Shown: positions 8,604 through 15,923, counted from the first letter of the stretch. The stretch is DNA of 30,118 bases from an uncultured Bacteroidales bacterium (GCA_937884485.1 CALGCG010000100.1:1-30118); one strand, 5' to 3'. The notes: generated by a model not told the origin, from the letters alone. Numbers and translations: made by a program.

Positions 8604-9647
8604 TTATTCCTTGGGCAGGGCCTTGAAGCCCTTGCCAAGGATTTCAGAGCTGTTCATCACGTTGACAAAAGCATCGGGATCAAGCTCATAGAGATGGGAA
8701 CGCAGCTTCACCATGTCGCCACGCTCGAGGGTGACGTAGACCATCTTGCGCTCCACGCCGTTGAAGAGGCCCGTGCCGGAGAAGCAGGTGCCGCCGCGAT
8801 GCAGGTCGTTGATGATGTAGTTGCGCACGGTCTCCACCTTGTCGGTGACGATGAACATGGTCTTGTGGGTCTTCATGCCGTCGACGATAAGGTCGATCAT
8901 GAAGCTCTCGATGGCGATGACAACGATGGAGTAGATGGGCAGGCGCACCTCCTTGAAAGCGATGAAGGTGGAGAGGGTGATGCAGCCGTCGACAATCATC
9001 ACCAGGGTGCCGAGCGAAATCTTGGTGTACTTGTGGATAATCATCGAGATGATGTCCGAGCCGCCGCTGGTGGCGCCACTGCGGAAAATCAAACCGATGG
9101 CGGCACCGTAGATGAGGCCCGTCACGAGGGTGTTGATGACATAGTCCGGCTTGAACCACAGGCCCGTGCCGCCGTTCTCGTCGCTGTGGGGCACAAGGTT
9201 ATAGTCGGTCAGGTCGGCAGGCTGGGTGGTGACGAAGTCGCCGATGTGCACCACGGGGTTGTAGCCCCAGGTGTGCTCAAGAATCCAGGCGAAGACGAAG
9301 ATGAGGATGGTCGAAACCACGGTCTTCATGCCGAAGCGGGGGCCCAGAATGATGGTGCCTATAATCAGCAGCGGGATATCCATGCAGATAGCCGTGATAC
9401 TGATCTGCCAGCCGAACACGGTGCTCAGCACATTGGACAGACCCCATGTGCCGCCGGGAGCCAGCAGGTAGGGGTTGGAGAACATCACGTCGCCGATGGC
9501 GAACAGCGCGCTACCCACAATCACCAGCAGATAGGCATAGGCCTCCTTCTTGAAACTCGTGGCCGACATGTCTTCGCTGCTCCATATCTTTCCGAAGATT
9601 CCTTTTCCTTGTTTTTTTGCGTTGTCTATAGTCTTTTCTTTCGACAT
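8604..9647 (-). CDS. YitT-family integral membrane protein (DUF161 + DUF2179)
   Basis: The start at ATG 9647 gives 347 residues and lies just after a perfect promoter; the open frame upstream of it is not coding. After a short charged leader come about five hydrophobic segments (AYAYLLVIVGSALFAIGDVM, DIPLLIIGTIILG, VVSTILIFVFAWIL, LVTGLIYGAAIGLIF, SIVVIAIESFMIDLIV). Glycine-rich loops include ATSGGSDIIS. The last ~80 residues form the cytoplasmic DUF2179 domain (HRGGTCFSGTGLF, then DPDAFVNVMNSSEILGKGF). Bacteroidales encode several paralogues of this family. Transport roles have been proposed for the family but none is certain, and the substrate is unknown. It is probably monocistronic or read on into the glycosyltransferase operon. 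Confidence 0.9.
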   Translation of the reverse strand: MSKEKTIDNAKKQGKGIFGKIWSSEDMSATSFKKEAYAYLLVIVGSALFAIGDVMFSNPYLLAPGGTWGLSNVLSTVFGWQISITAICMDIPLLIIGTIILGPRFGMKTVVSTILIFVFAWILEHTWGYNPVVHIGDFVTTQPADLTDYNLVPHSDENGGTGLWFKPDYVINTLVTGLIYGAAIGLIFRSGATSGGSDIISMIIHKYTKISLGTLVMIVDGCITLSTFIAFKEVRLPIYSIVVIAIESFMIDLIVDGMKTHKTMFIVTDKVETVRNYIINDLHRGGTCFSGTGLFNGVERKMVYVTLERGDMVKLRSHLYELDPDAFVNVMNSSEILGKGFKALPKE

Positions 9648-9679
9648 AATTATTTTATTATTAATACATAATGCAGTTG

Positions 9680-9731
9680 GTTCACACCATAGTGAACTTG
9701 CAAAGATACAAAAAAGGGCTGGAATGGCAAA
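9680..9731 (-). promoter_or_regulatory. yitT promoter and adjacent dyad
   Basis: The minus strand has TTTG (complement of 9728-9731), exactly 19 bases, then TATCTTTG (complement of 9701-9708), a perfect Bacteroides promoter. A dyad GTTCAC-N6-GTGAAC (9680-9697) sits at the expected transcription start and could be an operator or a 5' hairpin. Confidence 0.85.
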
Positions 9732-9842
9732 ATTAAATTTCATACCGTCCGCCAAACATGGCACTTTCCATGCACCCAGAAGAGGGACTATCGCGCATCT
9801 ATCCCGAGCACAACCCGCTGACAGCGGGGAAGCGCACGGCTG

Positions 9843-9880
9843 AAAAAAAGCGGAGTGCAACCTTCTGGCTGCACTCCGCT
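9843..9880 (-). terminator. Intrinsic terminator after tRNA-Gly
   Basis: A perfect 11-bp stem (AGCGGAGTGCA at 9849-9859 with TGCACTCCGCT at 9870-9880) and a 10-nt loop are followed on the minus strand by a run of Ts (complement of 9843-9849). It starts 7 bases after the tRNA end. Confidence 0.92.
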
Positions 9881-9887
9881 GACGGCG

Positions 9888-9960
9888 AGCGACAAACGGG
9901 GCTCGAACCCGCGACCTGCGGCTTGGGAAGCCGCCGCTCTACCAACTGAGCTATTGTCGC
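9888..9960 (-). tRNA. tRNA-Gly (anticodon CCC)
   Basis: The minus strand folds into a cloverleaf of 73 nt. The acceptor stem GCGACAA pairs with TTGTCGC and the discriminator base is T. The D arm is GCTCAGTTGGTAGAGC. The anticodon stem GCGGC/GCCGC closes the loop TTCCCAA, giving anticodon CCC, which reads GGG glycine codons. The T arm carries GGTTCGAGCC. The CCA end is not encoded. A short hairpin (CTTTCG-TCT-CGAAAG) lies just upstream at about 9963-9977, and a strong terminator follows. Confidence 0.96.
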
Positions 9961-10050
9961 ACTCTTTCGTCTCGAAAGACCCCATTAAAACGAGGGTGTT
10001 TTGTTTTTATTGTGTAATTTTTAATTTTTTTTGAAAATTATTTGTTCAGA

Positions 10051-10749
10051 CTATTCCCTACGGCCGAGGATGGAGAGGAGGCGGATGAAGAGGTTGATGA
10101 TGTCGAGGTAGATGTCGAGGGCGGAGTCGACGGCGTTGTCGAGGGTCTTGGGGTAGGCCTGCGACTTGGCGACGTCGTAGCCTATGTAGCCGGAGAAGAG
10201 GATGACGAAGAGCCAGTCGAACAGGGCGCCGCGGTAGCCCAACAGCCAGGTGGCCACGATTTCGGCCACGATGCCGATAATCAGGGCAAAGAAGAGTGTG
10301 CGCCCCAGGCCGAGGAAGAAGGAGGGCTTGATGAGCGCCAGGAGCATCATGGTGGCAGTGACCATGCCGGTGAGGGTCATGGCCTTGGTGACCACGGCGG
10401 CGGAGAAGCCCGGCACGACGAGCGTCAGCATGACGCCGATGGGCAGCACCACGAGGTTGTAGCCGATGAAGCTCACCAGGGGGTTGGTGGACTTGGCGGC
10501 AAGGACGACGCCAATGAGCGTGGGCACAATGTAGCCCAGCAGCATCACCCAGGGGCTGACGCCGACGAGCATGTTCGTCAGCGGCTCGGCAAAGTAGTAC
10601 ACCATCACGGCGTTGAGCAGCAGGCCGTAAGCCAGCATACCCGTGAGGGCAAGGTTGAAACTGCGGCTCGAGAGGCGGTCGGCCTCGCCGCTTTCCAGAC
10701 GCGCCTGCTTGCGGTTCTGGAAGGAGTCAACGAGCGATACTTCAGCCAT
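10051..10749 (-). CDS. Bax inhibitor-1 / YccA-like membrane protein
   Basis: From ATG 10749 the product has 232 residues with about seven hydrophobic segments (LTGMLAYGLLLNAVMVYYF, WVMLLGYIVPTLIGVVLAA, LVVLPIGVMLTLVVPG, MTATMMLLAL-like, TLFFALIIGIVAEIVATWLL, WLFVILFSGYIGYDV). Family signs are the segment around LTGMVTATMMLLAL and the final YDVAKSQAY, DSALDIYLDIINLFIRLL pattern with acidic residues in the last helices. YccA-type proteins modulate FtsH in enterobacteria, and relatives leak calcium or protons in a pH-dependent way; which applies here is unknown. The start codon overlaps the purM stop by 8 bases (ATGGCTGA), so translation is coupled. The link to purine synthesis seems to be transcriptional only. 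Confidence 0.92.
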   Translation of the reverse strand: MAEVSLVDSFQNRKQARLESGEADRLSSRSFNLALTGMLAYGLLLNAVMVYYFAEPLTNMLVGVSPWVMLLGYIVPTLIGVVLAAKSTNPLVSFIGYNLVVLPIGVMLTLVVPGFSAAVVTKAMTLTGMVTATMMLLALIKPSFFLGLGRTLFFALIIGIVAEIVATWLLGYRGALFDWLFVILFSGYIGYDVAKSQAYPKTLDNAVDSALDIYLDIINLFIRLLSILGRRE

Positions 10750-11908
10750 AGTATTCGTATTTTCCGTTTTCCGAAACAACGGTCACCTGGGCCTTCGGGG
10801 CGGCCTCGACGCGGCCTATGATGCGGGCGTCGACGTTGAAGCTGCGGGCGATGTCGATGATGCCGCGGGCCGTGGCCTCGTCGGTGTAGAGTTCCATGCG
10901 GTGGCCCATGTTGAAGACCTTGTACATCTCCTGCCAGTCGGTGTGGCTCTCCTCGTGAATCATCTTGAAGAGCGGCGGCACGGGGAAGAGGTTGTCCTTA
11001 ATGACGTGGAGGTTGTCGATGAAGTGCAGTACCTTGGTCTGTGCGCCGCCGGAGCAATGGATCATGCCGTCGATCTTGGGACGGTACTCGTCGAGGACGC
11101 GGCGGATGATGGGGGCGTAGGTGCGTGTGGGCGAAAGGACCATGTGGCCTGCGTCGACGCCGGGCACCTCAGTGGGGTCGGTCAGCAGCTTGGAGCCGCA
11201 GAAGACGACCTCCTGGGGCAGGTTGTGGTCATAGCACATGGGGTACTTCTCGGCGTAGATGTGCGAGAAGACATCGTGGCGGGCCGAGGTCAGTCCGTTC
11301 GAGCCCATGCCGCCGTTGTAGGCCGTCTCGTAAGTGGCCTGGCCGTAGGAGGCGAGGGCCACGATGACGTTGCCGGCCTTGATGTTGGCATTGTCGATGA
11401 CGTCGGCGCGGCGCATGCGGGCGGAGACGGTGGAGTCCACGATGATGGTGCGGACGAGGTCGCCCACGTCGGCAGTCTCGCCGCCGGTGAGCACCATGTC
11501 GATGCCCATGTCGCGCATGGTCTGGCAGAACTCCTCGGTGCCGTTGATGACGGCCGAGATGACCTCGCCGGGAACGAGCTGCTTGTTGCGGCCGATGGTG
11601 GAGGAGAGGAGTATGTGGTCGAGGGCGCCGACGCAGAGGAGGTCGTCGGTGTTCATCACGATGGCGTCGATGGCGATGCCCTTCCACACGGAGAGGTCGC
11701 CGGTCTCCTTCCAGTACATGTAGGCCAGGCTGCTCTTGGTGCCTGCGCCGTCGGCATGCATGATGTTGCAATACTGCGGGTCGCCGCCCAGCAGGTCGGG
11801 GATAATCTTGCAGAAAGCCTTGGGATAAAGGCCCTTGTCGATATTCTTGATGGCGTTGTGCACATCCTCCTTGGAGGCCGAAACGCCGCGTTGGTTGTAT
11901 TTGTCCAT
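10742..11908 (-). CDS. purM: Phosphoribosylformylglycinamidine cyclo-ligase (AIR synthase)
   Basis: PurM closes the imidazole ring to give aminoimidazole ribotide in de novo purine synthesis, using ATP in the cytosol. The 388-residue length is that of the longer Bacteroidetes form rather than the ~345-residue E. coli form. Motifs are HADGAGTKS (51-59), MNTDDLLCVGA (85-95) and GGETADVGD (142-150), and a glycine-rich ATP-site region follows (ASYGQATYETAYNGGMGSNG). ATG 11908 lies about 12 bases after the predicted transcription start, so the leader is very short. No purine riboswitch is visible. The gene shares its transcript with the Bax-inhibitor-like gene. Confidence 0.96.
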   Translation of the reverse strand: MDKYNQRGVSASKEDVHNAIKNIDKGLYPKAFCKIIPDLLGGDPQYCNIMHADGAGTKSSLAYMYWKETGDLSVWKGIAIDAIVMNTDDLLCVGALDHILLSSTIGRNKQLVPGEVISAVINGTEEFCQTMRDMGIDMVLTGGETADVGDLVRTIIVDSTVSARMRRADVIDNANIKAGNVIVALASYGQATYETAYNGGMGSNGLTSARHDVFSHIYAEKYPMCYDHNLPQEVVFCGSKLLTDPTEVPGVDAGHMVLSPTRTYAPIIRRVLDEYRPKIDGMIHCSGGAQTKVLHFIDNLHVIKDNLFPVPPLFKMIHEESHTDWQEMYKVFNMGHRMELYTDEATARGIIDIARSFNVDARIIGRVEAAPKAQVTVVSENGKYEYYG

Positions 11909-11925
11909 TGTTACGAATTTGGCTG

Positions 11926-11956
11926 CAAAGATACGAACATTTTACAGAATGGCAAA
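11926..11956 (-). promoter_or_regulatory. purM promoter
   Basis: TTTG (complement of 11953-11956), exactly 19 bases, then TATCTTTG (complement of 11926-11933): a perfect Bacteroides promoter reading into purM. The box and its flank (GCTGCAAAGATACGA on the plus strand) recur unchanged in front of the dihydrouridine synthase gene. Confidence 0.9.
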
Positions 11957-12032
11957 AAAAACTTTCACGAGGATGTAAGATTCTGGCCTGTTATACGTCA
12001 ATAATGCGAAAAACAATTGTGGAAAAACAATA

Positions 12033-12734
12033 ATGTATATGAAACGATTTGCAATTATCATCGCCATGTTAGCACCATTGATGGTGCTCCACGGGCAGGA
12101 GCGCAAGTGGCACCTCGAGAGCGAGGTGGGATTCAACGTCACCCACTACTTCAACTACCCCGCCCTCTCGGCCCTGCAGGACAACACCGAGGGGTATACG
12201 GGTCTCACCTCGGCCTTCAACCTCGGTCTACGGCATGGGAACCACGCCTACTACGGCCTGCGCTACGAGAACACGAACGTCTTCACCGGCAACCTGGCTC
12301 TCGACGAACACGCCGTCGTCCACAACCTCTCGCTGGTCATCCGTCATTCGTCCATGCTCACCGAGCACCTGGAACTGCGGTTCGGCGCCACCCTCGGCCT
12401 GGCCATCCTGCACAACACCTTCGCCTTTGGCGGAAAGGACTACAGCCTGAACCGCTACGGTTTCAGCGGCAGCCTGGAACTGGGGCTGCGCTACTATGTG
12501 GGCGAGCAATTCTTCTTCTCCCTCAACGCCGGCGTGGGCGGCATCAACGGCCTCTCCGACGTCCTCGACATCCCCACCCTGTCCAAACAGACGCGCAGCG
12601 CCGCCGCCTCGGCCCACATCGGCGGCGGCATAGGTTTCGGCCTGAAGCCCAAGGTGAAGAAACTGAACATGCCCGCCGAAGTCATCGACCGCAAGGAACC
12701 CCTGCAGATGGCGTGGTACGGGGAGGAATGGTAA
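12033..12734 (+). CDS. Small outer-membrane beta-barrel-like protein
   Basis: The product has 233 residues, with a signal peptide (MKRFAIIIAMLAPLMVLHGQ) starting at the first or third codon; ATG 12039 is an equally good start. The mature part alternates amphipathic strands with tyrosine, asparagine and glycine turns (LGLRHGNHAYYGLRYENT, NLSLVIRHSSML, LELRFGATLGLAILHNTF, GSLELGLRYYVGEQFFFSLN, HIGGGIGFGLKP), as in small outer-membrane barrels. No catalytic motif is seen. It is transcribed divergently from purM; no perfect promoter is visible on the plus strand. Function unknown. Confidence 0.75.
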   Translation: MYMKRFAIIIAMLAPLMVLHGQERKWHLESEVGFNVTHYFNYPALSALQDNTEGYTGLTSAFNLGLRHGNHAYYGLRYENTNVFTGNLALDEHAVVHNLSLVIRHSSMLTEHLELRFGATLGLAILHNTFAFGGKDYSLNRYGFSGSLELGLRYYVGEQFFFSLNAGVGGINGLSDVLDIPTLSKQTRSAAASAHIGGGIGFGLKPKVKKLNMPAEVIDRKEPLQMAWYGEEW

Positions 12735-12751
12735 ACGCGGGACGCCAGTGC

Positions 12752-12871
12752 TCAGAAGCGGTAATCGCCAAGCAGGGGGTCGACGATTTCTATCCAGTTG
12801 TCCACGTCGATCAGGTCGAATTCCTTCAGGTGCTCACGTGTGGTGAGCAGCCACCGGACGAAATCACACAT
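12752..12871 (-). CDS. 39-residue microprotein coupled to the PH-domain gene
   Basis: ATG 12871 overlaps the stop of the PH-domain gene by 8 bases (ATGTGTGA), and the frame runs 39 codons to a TGA at 12752. The peptide has a basic/hydrophobic first half (MCDFVRWLLTTREHLKEFD) and an acidic second half (LIDVDNWIEIVDPLLGDYRF) that reads like a genuine protein with an amphipathic helix. The same 8-base overlap geometry links purM to its neighbour, which supports coupled translation. Nothing is known of its role; it may partner the membrane PH-domain protein. A random in-frame stretch cannot be excluded at this length. Confidence 0.45.
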   Translation of the reverse strand: MCDFVRWLLTTREHLKEFDLIDVDNWIEIVDPLLGDYRF

Positions 12872-13340
12872 ACCGCCCGGCCAGCTCCATAATCTTTCGT
12901 CCCAGGGCCTGGCGGTCGGCGTCGGAGAGGCAGAGGCCGAAGCGGTAGGAGGTGTTGGAATAGACCACACGCAGCGTCGCCGAGCGCTGGCCGACGCCGT
13001 CGTAGGTCTCAACTTTTCTGATGGCCGACAGCGGAATCTCCTTCCGGCGGCCGAAGAGGCATTTGCGACGCTCGACGACAAGCATCTCGTGCTGCACCGA
13101 CACGGTCTCCTCCGTGCAATGCCATTTCATGTACGTGTCGATATACACGACCACAGCAGCAACGAAGCACAGCGCAGCAAGATAGAGCAGCAGCACCTCC
13201 ACCCTCCAGTTGAAATAGGTTGTCAGCACCGCTCCACCTATAAAAACCACCGCGGCGATGCACACAACTGCCACGCGGAAAGGCAGAAAGGTGTCGTACT
13301 TCGGAGTTACATGAGCCTTGTATGTTGCTAGTACAGCCAT
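12864..13340 (-). CDS. Membrane protein with bacterial PH-like domain
   Basis: From ATG 13340 the product has 158 residues; ATG 13355 would add five. Two adjacent hydrophobic helices form a hairpin (VAVVCIAAVVFIGGAVLTTY and LLLYLAALCFVAAVVVYID). A cytoplasmic beta domain follows, with strands ETVSVQHEMLVVERRKCLFG, RKEIPLSAIRKVETYDG and SATLRVVYSNTSYRFGL and a final helix (DADRQALGRKIMELAG). The arrangement of two membrane segments followed by a bPH_2/YdbS-like PH domain is common in bacterial membrane proteins of unknown role. The 39-codon microprotein gene overlaps its stop. The upstream DNA (13356-13620) is unusually structured and holds a possible promoter. Confidence 0.72.
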   Translation of the reverse strand: MAVLATYKAHVTPKYDTFLPFRVAVVCIAAVVFIGGAVLTTYFNWRVEVLLLYLAALCFVAAVVVYIDTYMKWHCTEETVSVQHEMLVVERRKCLFGRRKEIPLSAIRKVETYDGVGQRSATLRVVYSNTSYRFGLCLSDADRQALGRKIMELAGRYV

Positions 13341-13355
13341 ATTTTTTTTTAACAT

Positions 13356-13706
13356 AACGGACAAGTTCTGTTTTTATTGTCCTATCAGCTTCCTTACAGC
13401 GGCAACTTCCACCCTGGTGACACGGAGGCAAAAAACACGCCGAACTTTACTAATAGATGTTAAAAAGGCACGACTACAGCCTTTCCACAGACCTATCATC
13501 TCCCACTGTGGTGGGAGTTGGTAGGGAGATGGTAGGTATTTGATAGGGTTGTAGTAGGTGCATCGCACCAGTTGTGCAACACCTGAAAAGAGTTCCGCCC
13601 CGGGGCGGGTGCAAAAATATTTTCACCCATCTCGGAGTTTTTTCGTACCTTTGTGCAATCATTGAAAAGCGGGAATCCGCAACAATAAGCAATCAACAAG
13701 ACAGTT
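13356..13706. promoter_or_regulatory. Structured intergenic region between PH-domain gene and membrane-protein gene
   Basis: No convincing gene lies in these 351 bases. They hold an imperfect ~80-bp nested palindrome (13473-13555), a hairpin GGTGC-ATC-GCACC (13557-13569), a short palindrome GTTGTGCAAC (13571-13580) and a perfect 14-bp palindrome CCGCCCCGGGGCGG (13595-13608). A minus-strand -7 box TATTTTTG (complement of 13612-13619) would start a ~265-nt leader for the PH-domain gene that includes all of these. On the plus strand TACCTTTG (13646-13653) is a -7 box for the gene at 13707, and GCGG-GAAT-CCGC forms a small hairpin in its leader. Confidence 0.65.
13646..13653 (+). promoter_or_regulatory. 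-7 box for the membrane protein/cupin operon
   Basis: TACCTTTG matches the Bacteroides -7 consensus perfectly; the -33 position has only T-rich sequence. The predicted leader before ATG 13707 is about 48 bases. Confidence 0.7.
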
Positions 13707-14501
13707 ATGATTTTTTCTGCACTCTCTGAATATATCAATGCCAACGCTCCCATGAGCAACATCCCCGCCCTGCTGGGGCTTCACCACAGCAATCCGCTGG
13801 GGCTGCACCCCATCGCCATCCCCATCTTCCTGCTGGTTCTGGCGGTGGCCATGAGGGTCATCTATTTCGTCATCTACAAGCAGGAGCAGCGCAACCTCTA
13901 TCCGCTGCTGTACACGCTGTGGTGGGTGGCCTTGGCGGCGACCTACTATTACTGCTTCTCGGGCGACCTGCCGCTCTTCGAGGACACCGACCTGCACCGC
14001 AAGGAGGTGTGCGTGGGCTGGTTCTGCCAGCGCCAGGTGGTGGGCACGGGGTGGTCGCTGCTGGGTGTGGCGCTGCTGAGCTACACGGCCTACAGCATGT
14101 TCAACGTCCTGCTGCACGTCATCGCCCACCAGAGCGACCGCATGGGCCTCAAGGAGAAGCAGTGGCGCGAATGGAACTGGATTATCATTGTGATGCTCGC
14201 CGGGGTCTCCGCGGCCGGCATTGCCGACTCGTTTGCGCCCATCACCGGCGTGTGGATTATGATTGCCTACCACGTAGTGATGTTCCTGATGGTGGTGGCG
14301 AAGCTGGTGGTCGACACCCGCCGCACGCACCTCTTCCACCGCTGCCTCTTTTCGGCCTTCTGCTTCGTGGTGGCCTTCGAGGCCATCATCATGCTCGCCA
14401 TCGAGTGCATCGAGGGCTACATCTACCTCTTCATCCCCATCGTGGGTCTCTTCATCTCTGCCGACGCCCGCTACAAGAAACGGCAGCGTCCAGCAGCATG
14501 A
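13707..14501 (+). CDS. Polytopic membrane protein of unknown function
   Basis: The product has 264 residues with about six membrane segments (AIPIFLLVLAVAMRVIYFVIY, YTLWWVALAATYYYCF, WSLLGVALLSYTAYSMF, WIIIVMLAGVSAAGIADSF, WIMIAYHVVMFLMVVAKLVV, LFSAFCFVVAFEAIIMLAI), and a further segment near the end (YIYLFIPIVGLFI). Loops are charged and His-rich in places (LHRKEVCVGWFCQRQVV). No transporter or enzyme motif is recognised. ATG 13707 is the first in-frame start after the promoter. The cupin gene follows after 25 bases, suggesting a two-gene operon. Confidence 0.75.
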   Translation: MIFSALSEYINANAPMSNIPALLGLHHSNPLGLHPIAIPIFLLVLAVAMRVIYFVIYKQEQRNLYPLLYTLWWVALAATYYYCFSGDLPLFEDTDLHRKEVCVGWFCQRQVVGTGWSLLGVALLSYTAYSMFNVLLHVIAHQSDRMGLKEKQWREWNWIIIVMLAGVSAAGIADSFAPITGVWIMIAYHVVMFLMVVAKLVVDTRRTHLFHRCLFSAFCFVVAFEAIIMLAIECIEGYIYLFIPIVGLFISADARYKKRQRPAA

Positions 14502-14526
14502 ATGTGAACAAGTTAGCGTATAGGAT

Positions 14527-14886
14527 ATGAAAGATGTTGTAACGACAGAACTTTTCCGAACCTCGCAAAGCTGGGATGGGGCACAGCTGCCCGACTACCT
14601 GCAGGGGCGCCCAGAGCTGGTGGCCATGAAGTATGTGTTCCCGGCGGGCTGCACGTTGGGGTGGCACCACCACGAGGTGATGAATTTCGGGGTGCTCACT
14701 CAGGGCGAGCTGACCATCGTGGCTGAGGATGGCACCGAGAAGACGGTGCACGAGGGCGAGACGGTGGTCGAGATGGTCGGCACCGTCCACCACGGCGAGA
14801 ACCGGGGCACGAAGCCCGCCATACTCTATATGTTCTATCTGTCGCAGAAAGACATGCCCTTGGCCATAGACACCGCCTCGCGGTAG
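14527..14886 (+). CDS. Single-domain cupin protein
   Basis: The product has 119 residues forming one cupin barrel. Motif 1 is CTLGWHHHEVMNFGVLTQGE (about residues 39-58), with the His cluster and Glu that usually bind a metal. Motif 2 is GETVVEMVGTVHHGEN (about 78-93), keeping the glycine, histidine and asparagine but with Met where a proline is usual. Such proteins bind or isomerise small molecules, and no substrate can be named. It lies 25 bases after the membrane protein gene. Its last 52 bases overlap the 3' end of the converging dihydrouridine synthase gene. Confidence 0.88.
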   Translation: MKDVVTTELFRTSQSWDGAQLPDYLQGRPELVAMKYVFPAGCTLGWHHHEVMNFGVLTQGELTIVAEDGTEKTVHEGETVVEMVGTVHHGENRGTKPAILYMFYLSQKDMPLAIDTASR

Positions 14887-15878
14887 CGCGCCAGGGTGGT
14901 GGCTTTCATGATGGCTTTGCGCACCTTGGCGGAACGCAGGCCGCCAGCCTGCGAGTCTTGGTGCGAGGGCTGCCAGCCCGCGGAAAGGGCCTGTTCCAAG
15001 TCGATGTATTCCCAGAAAGCGCGCAGCCGCGCCAGCACCTGGCTGTCGCCGCAGAGGGTCGTCGTTGCGTGGCAGTAGAGCCGCTCGTGCATGGTCCACA
15101 GCACCTCTTTGGGTTCCCGTTCGCTGAGCATCCACGGCCGCGCCAGCAAGCCACGGCCGATCATGACGCCCTTGAGGTTCGGCAATGCCTGCAGCAGCAT
15201 GTTGCTTTTATTGCTGTCGTTCCCGTCCGCGTCAGCCATAACCCTTAACTCATAACTCTTAACTCCTGACTGCACTTCCGCGTCGCCGTTGTACACCATG
15301 GGGTGCACGCAATGTTCTGCGAAGCGACGGAAAGCCTCGAGATCGGGCGTTCCCTTGTACTGCTGGCGTCCCAGGCGGGCATGCAGGGTGACGTGGCAGA
15401 GGGGCATGCGGTTGACGGTCTCCAGCGCCCGCAGGCCTTCGTCGGTGCTCTCCTGCCCGAGGCGCATCTTGACGGAGAAGACGACCTCCGGCCGACGCTG
15501 CATCTCGGCGAGGAGTTCCTTCAGCTTGTCGGGGTGCTGCAGGAGGCCGCTGCCGCGTCCGGCACGGACCTGGAGGGGGAAGGGGCAGCCCATGTTGACG
15601 TCGATGCGCCGCCAGCCCTGCGCCTGGAGGGCGTCGCAGAGGCGCGCCAGTTCGTCGCCGTCGCGGGCAATGACCTGCGGCACGGTGGGCACGTCGCGGT
15701 TGGTTTCGGGGTCTGTGTCGCGCAGGTCCCTGCGCCGCACCTCCCCTTTCTCGATCCGCACGAAGGGCGTATAGTACTCCCCCACCCCGCCGGCGCACTC
15801 CCAATGCGCCCGCCGGTACGCCGCATCGGTATACCCCTGCAGCGGCGCAAAAGCAATGTATAATTCATCCTGTTTCAC
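14835..15878 (-). CDS. tRNA-dihydrouridine synthase family protein
   Basis: This flavoenzyme reduces uridines in the tRNA D-loop with NADPH. From GTG 15878 it has 347 residues. FMN and active-site motifs are AFAPLQGYTDAAYR (9-22), DVNMGCPFPLQVRAGRGSG (93-111) with catalytic Cys98, SVKMRLG, HARLGRQQYKG and GVMIGRGLLARPW. Which D-loop position it modifies cannot be told. An unusual insertion of about 15-20 residues after YNGDAEVQSG (VKSYELRVMADADGNDSNKS) is encoded partly by four 7-bp repeats (15238-15265). The upstream ATG is inside the promoter, so GTG 15878 is the best start, leaving almost no leader. The gene end overlaps the cupin gene by 52 bases. Confidence 0.9.
   Translation of the reverse strand: MKQDELYIAFAPLQGYTDAAYRRAHWECAGGVGEYYTPFVRIEKGEVRRRDLRDTDPETNRDVPTVPQVIARDGDELARLCDALQAQGWRRIDVNMGCPFPLQVRAGRGSGLLQHPDKLKELLAEMQRRPEVVFSVKMRLGQESTDEGLRALETVNRMPLCHVTLHARLGRQQYKGTPDLEAFRRFAEHCVHPMVYNGDAEVQSGVKSYELRVMADADGNDSNKSNMLLQALPNLKGVMIGRGLLARPWMLSEREPKEVLWTMHERLYCHATTTLCGDSQVLARLRAFWEYIDLEQALSAGWQPSHQDSQAGGLRSAKVRKAIMKATTLARYREAVSMAKGMSFCDR
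15238..15265 (-). repeat. Four tandem 7-bp repeats inside the Dus gene
   Basis: The minus strand reads GAGTTAA, GAGTTAT, GAGTTAA, GGGTTAT in direct succession. The block is bracketed by GTCAG and CTGAC (15266-15270 and 15231-15235), which are inverted relative to each other. It encodes part of a family-atypical insertion. Confidence 0.85.
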
Positions 15879-15882
15879 GCTG

Positions 15883-15890
15883 CAAAGATA
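15883..15890 (-). promoter_or_regulatory. -7 box of the Dus gene
   Basis: TATCTTTG on the minus strand, with the same flanks as the purM promoter. Its G is 5 bases from the GTG start codon, so the transcript should begin at or within a base or two of the start codon. Confidence 0.75.
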
Positions 15891-15923
15891 CGAAAAAAGG
15901 CAAAACAACAAGAGAGATTTTTT

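Noticed and set aside
9648..9860. N-terminal extension of the YitT protein to 9860
   Set aside because: It passes through a perfect promoter and the added residues do not resemble the family.
12752..13081. A 109-codon minus-strand frame covering the microprotein and part of the PH-domain gene
   Set aside because: Its N-terminal two-thirds is an out-of-frame shadow of the PH-domain gene; only the last 39 codons, from the overlapping ATG, are plausible.
13374..13692. Small minus-strand frames upstream of the PH-domain gene
   Set aside because: They run through the nested palindromes in several frames and have no independent sign of coding.
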